Source of the DNA: Nilaparvata lugens
Taxonomy: Eukaryota; Arthropoda; Insecta; Hemiptera; Delphacidae
DNA: 64,000 nt
Assembly: GCF_014356525.2 (NCBI RefSeq)
Contig: NC_052516.1
Span: 25,002,070 to 25,066,069, forward strand
Direction: 5' to 3'
In this document: piece after piece, positions 55,597 to 64,000 of the stretch
Position numbering within the stretch: position 1 is the first letter of the stretch
How the letters are laid out: each line of letters opens with the position of its first letter
Made by a program: the position numbers and the translations under genes
Notes under the pieces: generated by a model
Told to the model about the DNA's origin: nothing
Database searches by the model: none
Seen by the model: only the letters and a program-made list of their open reading frames with translations

Positions 55597-56292
55597 CTTT
55601 ACAGTTTATCCTTCACAGTTCATCCTTTACACTTCATCCTTCACAGTCTATCCTTTACAGTTCATCCTCTACAGTTTATCCTTTACACTTTATCCTTTAC
55701 AGTTCATCCTCTACAGTTTATCATTTACACTTCATCCTTCACAGTCTATCCTTCACAGTTCATCCTCTATAGTTTATCCTTTACACTTTATCCTTCACAG
55801 TCTATCCTTTACAGTTCATCCTTTGCAGTTTATGCTTTACAGTTTATCCTTTACAGTTTATCCTTCACAGTCCATCCTTTACAGTTCATCCTTTACACTT
55901 TATCCTTCACAGTCTATCCTTTACAGTTTATCCTTTACAGTTCATCCTCTACAGTTTATCCTTTACACTTTATCCTTCACAGTCTATCCTTTACAGTCTA
56001 TCCTTTACAGTTCATCCTTTGCAGTTTATGCTTTACAGTTTATCCTTTACGGTTTATCCTTTACAGTTTATCCTTTACAGTTTATCCTTCACAGTCCATC
56101 CTTTACAGTTCATCCTTTACAGTATATCCTTCACAGTTCATCCCTCACACTTGATCCTCCACAGTCTATCCATTACAGTTTATCCTTCACACTTTATCCT
56201 CCACAGTCTATCCTTTACAGCTCATCCTTTACAGTTTATTCCTTACAGTCTATCATCTGCAGTTTATCCTTTTCAGTTTATACTTAACAGTA

Positions 56293-57107
56293 TATTTAAA
56301 GTTTATAGTAACCAGTTAGTGATATAGGACTCAGTTGTTATAGGAAGGAATTTATGTTTGGAACGAGTAAAAAGCTTTGTCTTTCCAGAGTCACAAACTG
56401 AATAACACTGAGAAAAGTGAATTCTTCCAGGTGAAATGACTCAAATAAGCACTGGATTGGGAATCTTTCATCTACATGAGCTTGACTAACCTCTGACAAA
56501 CAAATAAAAAATCTCTGACAAAAAAAGGTTTCATAGTGAGATTCAACTGAAATTGTCAATATCCTTCATGAAAAATATTAATGCTTACCATACAACTAAT
56601 GCAGAAAGTTGGAAGTGACTCTCAATATATCTTTATTATATAACCAGTGGATTTTTATGGTTCGTTTACTTCTTCTATGAATGTTTTCCTCTTTTCTGAG
56701 GATATTCTTATAACATGGATGACAGAGACAGACTATCGAATTAAATCAGTTCTCATCAACATTGACGTTCTGTTCTCTTTCTCTAGCTCACTCACTCACC
56801 TTATCTCTCTCATTCTCTGGAAATTAATCAATTCATTTTTTTCTTTCTCTTAATCAATCTAGTCTAAAAATCTCACTCACATTCTCTTACTCTCTGCATA
56901 TTAATCGGAAATTGTTATCTGTATGAATGAATGAATGATCTTTCTCCCTCTCTGGAAATTATTCAATTCAACTTTTTTCTTCTCTCTCAATCAATCTAGT
57001 CTAAAAAACTAACTTACATTCAATTTTTCTACATATTAATTGGAAATTGTTATCTGTATGAATGAATCAAATCTTTAACACCAGCTATTTCTGTATTTGA
57101 ATCCATT
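56293..57107. other. unassigned DNA
   Basis: A short repeat of TCTCTGGAAATTAATCAATT / GAAATTATTCAATTCA phrases, followed by ATCTGTATGAATGAATG, gives a duplication of about 120 bp within 56810-57065. No gene. Confidence 0.4.
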
Positions 57108-57282
57108 AAGCCAGTTACTAACACATCGATTTTTGTTCGATATTTTGCCGTCCTTATGAATTCTATTAGATTAAACGGAACTTGACAAACATCAACTGTT
57201 TGAAATCATCAGTTTAATCTGATAAAATTTATAAGGACGGCAAAACACCGTACGAAAAAAATCGATGTGTGTGCGGGGCTTT
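57108..57282. repeat. TIR element (AAGCC ends)
   Basis: AAGCCAGTTACTAACACATC, then GATTTTTG and TTTTGCCGTCCTTAT are mirrored by ATAAGGACGGCAAAA, then AAAAATCGATGTGTGTGCGG and GGCTTT. Confidence 0.8.
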
Positions 57283-57572
57283 ACTTATTTACCTTATCAT
57301 CTATGTATTACTATATATCTATATACAGTATATCTATACAGGGTGGGTGAAAAGTCCGAGAACGGCTTAATATCTCAAAAACAAAAGTAATTTGACGGTG
57401 GGTGTGATTGGGGATCCTACTCAAATTGAAAAAAAAAACTACTTGACTATGACTTTAAAAACCTTGTCCGCCATCTTAGATCCGCCATATTGAATACAAC
57501 TTAATTTTCTCAAATAGAAAGGTGGTCATGCAATACATGATTTCGATACGGAATTTCAAGAAAAAATGAATG

Positions 57573-57735
57573 GCGAAAAACACATATCGATATCTCAAAC
57601 CGTTCAGAAGATATTCACATTATCAATCAGTACAATGCAAATCAGAAATGAGATACATGAATGGTATTGATTAATAATGTGAATATATTCTAAACGGTTC
57701 GAGATATCGATGTGCGGTTTTCGACTTTCATTTTT
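57573..57735. repeat. inner stem-loop of the foldback element
   Basis: CGAAAAACACATATCGATAT, then CTCAAACCGTT and ATATTCACATTATCAATC are mirrored by GATTAATAATGTGAATATAT, AACGGTTCGAGATATCGATG and GCGGTTTTCG. Confidence 0.85.
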
Positions 57736-58035
57736 TAATTATTATTTAACAAAAATCCTAAATAAATGCTGTCAATCACCCCGAAGACTTCTGCTACTGC
57801 AGACATTGACAACAGGGTTAACAGCTAGATGGAAATTCGATGAGAACTACTATCCAAAAATTAGTTGCCAGCCCGGGAATCGAACCCGGTACCTCCCGGG
57901 CTGGCAACTAATTTTTGGATAGTAGTTCTCATCGAATTTCCATCTAGATGTTAACCCTGTTGTCAATGTCTGCAGTAGCAGAAGTCTTCGGGGTGATTTA
58001 CAGCATTTATTTAGGATTTTCGTTAAATAATAATT
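57733..58035. repeat. head-to-head SINE dimer
   Basis: A minus-strand copy (57733 to about 57895) and a plus-strand copy (about 57893-58035) of the SINE at 1877-2073. The minus copy keeps the B box (CCGGGTTCGATTCCCGGGCT on its strand); the plus copy starts inside it. Tails (GTTAAATAATAATTA) point outward. The centre is around 57890. Confidence 0.85.
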
Positions 58036-58699
58036 ATATATTAATTAGCATTTGAATAAATGCATTCTCTATTTAATTCTATCTGTAAGCTTTCATTTTT
58101 TCTTGAAATTCCGTATCGAAATCATGTATCGCATGACCACTTTCCTATTTGAAAAAATAAAGTTGCATTCAAAATGGCGTATCCAAGATGGCGGATCAGA
58201 TTTTTGAAGTCATAGTAAAGTAGTATTTCCAATTCGAGTAGGATCCCCAATCACACCCACCTTGAAATCACTTTTTTTCATGAGATACTAAGCCGTTCTC
58301 GGAGTTTTCACCCATACTGTATATCTATATATCTATATCTGTATATCCATATACAGTACTTTACTGTGATCATCTTTTCTTCCATCAAAACTTGGATTGT
58401 TTTGAGTGGATCTTCAATTTCCCATTTTTCACCTTCATTCTTTGATATCAAGGCTCTCTCTCTACTTGAAGTTTCAAGTGGACAGTTGAACAGTTTGTTT
58501 TCGCCATTTCTTATCACAGCCAACCTTCTTCATGTTTTCACAAACTCTCACATCTCCCATCTTTGTTTCCACCAACACTTTTATTTTCCCACTCTTGCAA
58601 TTCAGGTTCATGGTCTGTACACACCCCTCAAGATGTATTATTAGATGTGTATTGTATAGTTACAGAAATCTAATCTCATCCAAAATCCGAACCACTCTT

Positions 58700-59130
58700 A
58701 CTCTCTCTCTCTCTTTTTCTCACTCATTATCTCTCTCTCGCACTGCAATTCAAGCAAACATCATGAGAGTAGCAGAAAGCACATTGGATACGAGTGGAGA
58801 CCTTTTCCATGGCTTTTATTGGTAAAAGGTACTCTCAGCTATCCGCTTATGTTTCTACAAATCCTCTCAAAATGAAGAAGCCTACCTACCATTCAGCCTT
58901 CATACTCAACCCTTATGAACTCTACGCTCTTTTCAAATGTCCCCATTCCTCTCACTCTCAATCGTTCCCACTCACTCTCTTACACTCACAATCTCTCGCG
59001 CTCAATCTGTCCCTCACTCTCTCACTTTCTCCCACTCTCTCACTCTTCAACTCTCAAATCTCTCTCACTCTTCCTCTCTCAATCTTCCTCACTCACTCTC
59101 ACTCTCAATTCCACTCACAGATCTCCTTGT
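58700..59130 (+). repeat. CT-rich stretches
   Basis: CTCTCTCTCTC near 58700-58745 and CACTCTCAAT/CTCTCACTCT at 58950-59125. Three overlapping open frames here are repeat by-products. Confidence 0.7.
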
Positions 59131-59149
59131 TCTCTTATAAAGCCTCTAA

Positions 59150-60120
59150 TACTTGTTTTTTCTTTCATATTCTCTTTTTCATTTCCTCATCATTCTAACC
59201 TCGGTATCTCGAGAGAGACTTACTTTGAAATGTCAAAATATTGCTTATAGATAACACTAATAAGATTTGAAGTATTCAACTAATGCCTACGCTTTTTTTA
59301 AAGAGAATGAATCACACCATAAATATGGATAAGGTTGTCTCATTTGACTCAGGAATTTACTAAAATGTATAATTCTAACGACCGAGGTAGAGGTAGAGAA
59401 TAATGTAATCTACTTCAATTTCATCTCCTTTTTTTCTTATAGTATATATATAATTTTTTCTTAATAAGACAATATTCTCTACTTCTGAGAGTTTATTGAA
59501 TGTAATTCTATTTATATTCGTTCTTTAATCAAATCAAATTCAAAATTTCTAATCAATTCATTTCTGACTGAAAAGTGGACTCAAATCAATTCAAGTGGAT
59601 AGCATAACCTATAACTTTTATTCATTCATAACTCTACCTTCATTGTATTATCATTCATCCCATCATCATCACCTAGGCTCTAAATACTTCTAGAAAGTCG
59701 CCTTTGTGAAATAATAAATAATAATATATTTTCTGAAAACGTATATATTCAAGCTACTCAAACTTGAGAATAATATAAAGCATGGACGCTGTTTTTTATT
59801 TTTTTTTATATCAAACAATTTTAAATATAGTAATACTATGTTCTTTCACACATATTAAGAAGTCTTATATACTTTTCTTTTATTCTTGTTCTCTGATATT
59901 AAGTTACTTACTGGAAAACATTTCCAAATGAAATTGAATTCAACTTGAATCGATTGGAAAAATAAAAACTCTTCAATGAGTAAAAGTACTGGAGTAGGAA
60001 TGAAATTACTTTCAAACATATTAACATAGAGTAAGCATAATTGATGCATATGTACGTTCTTCCACTTCTTCAAATTTTTGTCCCTAATTCTTCGTAGTTT
60101 TCACAACAAGGTACAAATAG
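59150..60120. other. unassigned AT-rich DNA
   Basis: No repeat or coding signal found. Confidence 0.4.
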
Positions 60121-60152
60121 CCGCGTGTCTCTCTCACTCTGACTCTCGTGTC

Positions 60153-60459
60153 TTGGTAGAGAGTTAGTGGGGAGGATATTTTTAATATTCTTTTCGAAGA
60201 ATGGACATTGGAAAAGCTCCAATGTTCCGCCCAAAGTTCCGCCAATTTATGTAGATGCATAACAATATAATTATCTATAGTTATTATATTACAAATTGCT
60301 TTTTCATATCATATACAGTTCAATAATTATTTTCCTAGTCTATATTATGTAAAACCATCTATAATTTTGCTGTATTGTAAGCTATTGTATATAAGTGTAT
60401 AAGCCAGTATATATTGTAATCTACATAAATAAAGTACTCAATCAATCAATCAATCAATC
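60153..60459 (+). mobile_element. RetD subfamily 1 copy with internal insertion
   Basis: TTGGTAGAGAGTTAGTGGG to AGTACTCAATCAATCAATCA. The usual GATATGTCCAAAGCTCCGCC is expanded by about 17 bp (GGAAAAGCTCCAATGTTCCG). CT-rich flanks on both sides. Confidence 0.85.
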
Positions 60460-60941
60460 TCTTCCACTCCCCTCAGCATTCACTGTGTATATATATAATA
60501 GTAATAATTAGTCAAGTTTGTAGAGTGAATATTGATGTTGTGTAACTTTTCCATAATTGAAGAGACTTGAAATTCTGTCAAAAAATTTACTTCATTTAAA
60601 TAGAAATTAACATTTTACAGGAGCATTTAACAGGGTTTTTGACAACATTTCAAGTCTATTCAATTAATTAAGTAGTAATTCTGAGTGGTATCATTTTATT
60701 AACTGTGGAATGATACCTCTTGCAGTAGACTCTGGTTCAACCTAGTATCAGAGGAACAATCATACCGAGAAAATGTAGCTGTAAATTTGAATCAGAGAAA
60801 ACTAAGTTTGTTTTATCCTATGCTAGTATTATGCACATTGTTATAGCCTATACATCACGTTAGATGTCAAGACAATAATAACATTTTGTAATCTTACATA
60901 AGAAACCTTGCATCTCTCACTTTGTTATCTCTATCTCTAAC

Positions 60942-61040
60942 ATGGTGAGCGGAAGGAAGAAACTCTCCAAAGCCTCCAGGCTGAGCTGGCAATTTCCAGT
61001 CATATGTCCCCAGTGCGACATCAAAAGTGAACGGTCGAAT
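60942..61040 (-). CDS. candidate 99-nt exon, strand uncertain
   Basis: A GC-rich island. On the minus strand it is bounded by acceptor-like AATAAGCAG (61049-61041) and donor-like CAT|GTTAGAG (60941-60940), is exactly 33 codons, and reads IRPFTFDVALGTYDWKLPAQ, then PGGFGEFLPSAHH. The frame continues past the donor for another 14 codons. The plus strand is also open from ATG 60942 (MVSGRKKLSKASRLSWQFPV, then ICPQCDIKSERSNLL), 53 codons. Both read like protein; the minus version has the better exon boundaries. No family recognised. A dispersed repeat is an alternative. Confidence 0.3.
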
Positions 61041-61097
61041 CTGCTTATTTCTCATCGTCTATTCCTACTTTTCCGTTCCATCCTTTATTTCTGCTCT

Positions 61098-61260
61098 TGG
61101 TGAGAAATTTGATCTATGATAAATATAAAGAAAAATGAAAATCTCAGTACCCCTTTTGAAATATTTATTCTGTTTCTGACATTCATGCCATTTTCAAGTG
61201 ATATCACTTGATACTGGAATTTTTATTTTTCTTTATATTTTATATTAAAAAAAATTATAA
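61098..61260. repeat. foldback with TATAAAGAAAAAT arms
   Basis: AAATATAAAGAAAAATGAAA, then ATCTCAGTACC at the left, mirrored by GATACTGGAATTTTTATTTT, then TCTTTATATTT at the right, around TCAAGTGATATCACTTGA, itself a perfect palindrome. A related right arm is at 62002-62043. Confidence 0.75.
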
Positions 61261-61462
61261 TGTTCATGTTTATTTTGGACTAAAATTTTATAAAAACTGT
61301 ACACGTGAAATTCTAACCTTATCTTGGACTTTGTCACCTATACATTTGGAAGAAAAATAGCACAAGGACTACCTTATTATTTTATCTTCTGTAATGTTAT
61401 TGCATTAGTGTCATTTGCACTGTAAATAAATAGATAAATGAATAAATAAAATAAAATAAATA

Positions 61463-62400
61463 TTACAAGTAGCCCTGTACAGAAAAGAGATTGATCTATG
61501 ATCTTTGTGGAAGATTCATCTAAAAACCAGTAGATCTTTGTCCTTGGATGGCCAGAATATAGTTTATCTTTCATTGGAATATTATTATCTATGATCTTCC
61601 TTCAAGATCCCTCCAAAAAACCATGGTTCTTGGTTATACTTTTCCGCTTCATTCGTTATTCGTTATTCCTGTTATTGGGGATGAATTTGAACAATGATCT
61701 TTGTAGGAGATCACTCTGAAAACCCGTGGATCATTGTTCTTGGATAGCCAAAATAGAGTGAGTGTATCTTTCGGTGAAATGTCATCATCTATGATCTTTC
61801 TTCATGATCCCTATAAAAAATCATCGAATTCACAATTTACACAAAGGAAACAGTACTCTGAAAACAATTATATACACACATATACAGTAGTCTGATCGTA
61901 GTTTCAAATATGAGCAAGGAAAGTTGTGTGAGTGTACCACACCAGATTTTTGAAGTATTTTATCACAACATGTTTCGGACATTTATGCCATTTTCAAGAG
62001 ATATCACTTGATACTGAGATTTTCATTTTTCTCTATATTTCATATCACAAGTAGCCCTATACAGAAAAGAGATTGATCTATGATCTTTGTGGAAGATTCA
62101 TCTAAAAACCAGTAGATCTTTGTCCTTGGATGGCCAGAATATATTTTATCTTTCAGTGGAATATTATGATCTATGATCTTCCTTCAAGATCCCTCCAAAA
62201 AACTCTGGTTCTTGGTTATACTTTTCCGCTTCATCCTCTATTCCTGTTATTGGGGAGGAATTTGAACTATGATCTTTGTAGAAGATCACTCTGAAAACCC
62301 GTGGATCATTGTTCTTGGATAGCCAAAATAAAGTAAGTGTATCTTTCGGTGAAATGTTTGATCTATGATCTTCTTCATGATCCCTATAAAAAAACCATGA
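61463..62400 (+). repeat. tandem duplication, period about 583 bp
   Basis: CAAGTAGCCCTGTACAGAAA at 61463 and CAAGTAGCCCTATACAGAAA at 62048 each start about 350 bp of matching sequence with repeated GATCTTTGTGG/AGATCATTGTTCTTGG phrases. The first unit is followed by a RepE fragment (61826-61957). A sub-repeat of about 175 bp is visible within each unit (ATTGTTCTTGGATAGCCA against TTTGTCCTTGGATGGCCA). Confidence 0.85.
61826..61957 (+). mobile_element. RepE 3' fragment
   Basis: AATTTACACAAAGGAAACAG to GAGTGTACCACACCAGATTT; the last 130 bp of RepE only. Confidence 0.85.
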
Positions 62401-62566
62401 ATCATTGTTCTTGGTTATCTAGAATATAGTAGATCTTTCTTTGATTATCAGGTACGTTTTTATTCGAGTTCATAGATCTTCATTCAACTTTGTTCCTATT
62501 TGAGTTTGTATTAGAAAACAATTATAAAATCATGATTATTGTTAACTAAAATATTAACATACAAAA

Positions 62567-62824
62567 AAGCAAAGACCTCAAAGAGATATGGACCCAAAAT
62601 TCCTATGCCTTCCAATGATAGCTCTTACTTGAAATTGAAGGCCGCCATTGGGGTATTTTAGCACGAGTATTATATATCTATATGTTTGTAATATATAGAT
62701 TACAAAGGCATTGGCATGTAATAATCTTATAGGTTGCCCCCTCAATGGCCGATTTCAATTCCAAGTACGACACTAGCGCTGCATGTGAGTCTATGCATCT
62801 TTAAGGTCTTTGCCAAAAAGTGTT
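62567..62824. repeat. TIR element (GCAAAGACCT ends)
   Basis: GCAAAGACCTCAAAGAGATA, then TACTTGAAATTGAAGGCCGC on the left; mirrored by TGGCCGATTTCAATTCCAAG, then CATCTTTAAGGTCTTTGC. The centre has an ATATATAGATTAC palindrome-like run. Confidence 0.8.
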
Positions 62825-63013
62825 TACATAACCTCATTCAGACTATGTTCAAAAAATAATACCTTTATTGTTCAAATAGAAAAGGTAGAACACATCTGAA
62901 TATACAGAATAAGAATAGGTTTTTAACGTGCAGAATGACAGCTCAAGGCATTTGTAAGTTACGTAAGTCAAAAATAAAAAGAGAAAAAGGTTCAGGCACA
63001 TTTATCAAATTTT

Positions 63014-63156
63014 TTCACAGTGAAAGCTTTAACTGAATTCAATCAGCTGTTGGCTTCAACTCAAAATGAATTATATTATAACGAATGATCTTGATATAGA
63101 TTTAATCCAGTTCAAGATTGAATGTAGTTTAAACTGTTACTGTGCAAACAGCCCTT
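63014..63156. repeat. MiteN copy 3
   Basis: CACAGTGAAAGCTTTAACTG to ACTGTGCAAACAGCCCTT; the left terminus is eroded. Confidence 0.8.
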
Positions 63157-63343
63157 AAGCGAGATAAACAGTTTGGATTTATCCTGCTGATTCTCTTCCA
63201 ACCATCGATTTGATATTGTGATTGTGAGATGAAACAAATAAATAAATACAGTAGTTCTTTGATGGATTATCACCAATATCATAGCCCCCTCTAATACAAG
63301 GCCCCGGCCTACGATATTGCAACATCGCAGCGTAGGCCTAGAA

Positions 63344-63393
63344 TCTAATACATGATTGGTGAAAAAGATCTTTTTCACCAATCAAGTATTAGA
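63344..63393. repeat. 50-bp near-perfect palindrome
   Basis: TCTAATACATGATTGGTGAA continues to the centre AAAGATCTTT and mirrors to TTCACCAATCAAGTATTAGA; one mismatched pair in 25. It is preceded by GGCCTACG and CGTAGGCC (63307-63338), a second inverted pair. Confidence 0.9.
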
Positions 63394-63418
63394 TAAAATG
63401 ATGATAATAATAAAAATG

Positions 63419-63655
63419 TAGCCGTTGTCGAGTGGATTAGATGCTGGCTTTGTAATCCAAAGGCCCGTGTTCGAATCCCAGCCCGGGCAAGATATTTTCT
63501 CGGGCCACTTCCGTTTTTCGGATGGACACGTTAAGCCGTCGGTCCCGGCTGCCTAAAAAGCAGTCGATAGGTCATGTCAGAGACCCTGAAACTCATCAGT
63601 TGCGACCTGAAAACTCTGACATCATACCTGAGCCAGCCAGGTTATACGATATTTT
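63419..63655 (+). repeat. tRNA-derived SINE, second copy
   Basis: Same family as 20874-21129. TGTCGAGTGGATTAGATGC (A-box region), GTGTTCGAATCCCAGCCCG (B box), body TTCGGATGGACACGTTAAGC, GGCTGCCTAAAAAGCAGTCG, CTGAGCCAGCCAGG. The 72-codon frame at 63522 is SINE-derived. No clear target duplication found. Confidence 0.85.
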
Positions 63656-64000
63656 CAATGTGTTCAATTTAATTGATGCTTGCAATAACTTGATTGAATT
63701 CAATAATATTATCAGAGACTATTACTACAAAAAGAGATAATGATAATACTATATCAATGAATTGTTCATAATACTATATGAATCAAATGTTGGTGATCTC
63801 ATAGTTCTAGCAATGAGGAAAGACGATTCACATAAGAGACAACATAAGGTGAAACAGATTTTCAAGAATAAAAGAGAACTGTAGTATACTCTTTTTGTGT
63901 TAACTCCTGTTAAATCAAACAAAATATGTTGTCAACTTCAAACAAAAATTCTCTCTGGACAATAGCTGGCAAAATAATGCGGAATTCCACTCTGAAGCAG
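63656..64000. other. unassigned DNA to the window edge
   Basis: No repeat or coding signal. Confidence 0.4.

Larger units (their letters stand above)
53632..55900 (+). repeat. 1.13-kb tandem segmental duplication
   Basis: The block TCAGACTAGTCAATTCAAAA, then GTCAGATCAACTAGTCAG occurs at 53634 and 54769. The hAT element, flanking satellite and inner landmarks repeat with an offset of 1134-1136 bp. Copies differ by only a few substitutions and short indels. Confidence 0.9.
53459..56292 (+). repeat. 14-bp satellite array (TTTACAGTTTATCC)n
   Basis: Units of 14 bp with variants (TTCACAGTTCATCC, TTTACACTTTATCC). Three units equal 42 bp or 14 codons, so frames stay open (repeated LQFILYSLSFTVYP-like blocks up to 154 codons at 55823-56287); not genes. 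Two hAT-type elements and a non-satellite 55-bp block interrupt it. Confidence 0.95.
57339..58319. mobile_element. nested foldback element, about 980 bp
   Basis: Outer arms of about 240 bp: CAGGGTGGGTGAAAAGTCCG, CTTAATATCTCA, GGGTGTGATTGGGGATCCTA, CGCCATCTTAGATCCGCCAT on the left, mirrored by ATGGCGTATCCAAGATGGCG, AGGATCCCCAATCACACCCA and AGCCGTTCTCGGAGTTTTCA on the right. A second stem-loop (57573-57735) and a SINE dimer (57733-58035) lie inside. Confidence 0.85.

Noticed and set aside
53459..56292. CRISPR array
   Set aside because: The repeats are short and directly tandem with no unique spacers, and the sequence is eukaryotic.
55823..56327. 154- and 102-codon repetitive protein frames
   Set aside because: The 14-bp satellite gives a 14-codon repeat in any frame that lacks stops; the array structure is at DNA level, with indels not respecting codons.
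57710..57922. 70-codon frame across 57710-57922
   Set aside because: Spans a stem-loop arm and the SINE dimer; repeat-derived.

Overview
This looks like a gene-poor, AT-rich stretch of arthropod nuclear DNA, most likely from an insect with a large, transposon-loaded genome. The flavour of the repeats suggests a hemipteran, but that is an impression, not a demonstration. There is no operon structure, no bacterial-type gene and no long intact ORF. Nearly all long ORFs are open frames through CT/CTT-rich microsatellites, a 14-bp satellite or transposon copies. Family names used here (HelA, RepB, MiteC, RetD, RepE, hAT-F, MiteG, RepH, MiteM, MiteN, MiteP, MiteQ) are my own labels for repeats recognised by comparing copies inside this window.

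Layout. 1-7.6 kb: mostly unique AT-rich DNA with MITEs (984-1259, 1291-1668, 3373-3748), a tRNA-like SINE (about 1877-2073) and one RepB copy. It also holds the best candidates for host transcription: a possible promoter plus first exon with a consensus donor (about 4440-4638), and a possible small two-exon gene (promoter about 5870-5940, exon 1 ending at 6062, exon 2 from 7335, AATAAA at 7584). 8-20 kb: pyrimidine-rich tracts carrying RetD retroelements, then a thick nest of RepB, MiteC, an hAT-like element split by RepE, HelA Helitrons and an 84-bp tandem repeat. 20-30 kb: SINE, HelA copies, a 100-N assembly gap (22624-22723) and a roughly 1.85-kb segment present on both sides of 24.6-27.3 kb. 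29-47 kb: TIR/foldback elements, RepE copies, a degraded non-LTR retrotransposon with a recognisable reverse-transcriptase C-terminus (41680-42050, minus), and a MITE split by a Helitron at a clean A|T site. 46-51 kb: Helitron-like and foldback elements and a MiteC cluster. 51-53 kb: long trinucleotide arrays. 53.4-56.3 kb: a 14-bp satellite containing two hAT-type elements, each with a perfect 8-bp target duplication, carried on a 1.13-kb tandem duplication. 57-64 kb: a nested foldback element enclosing a head-to-head SINE pair, more RetD, a GC-richer candidate exon (60942-61040), tandem duplications and another tRNA-derived SINE.

The main biological content is transposon ecology: precise insertion sites, nesting order, strand-biased insertion of RetD into pyrimidine tracts, and satellite growth around hAT insertions. 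Protein-coding claims are few and tentative; several GC-richer islands are open on both strands, so neither strand nor coding status is certain.
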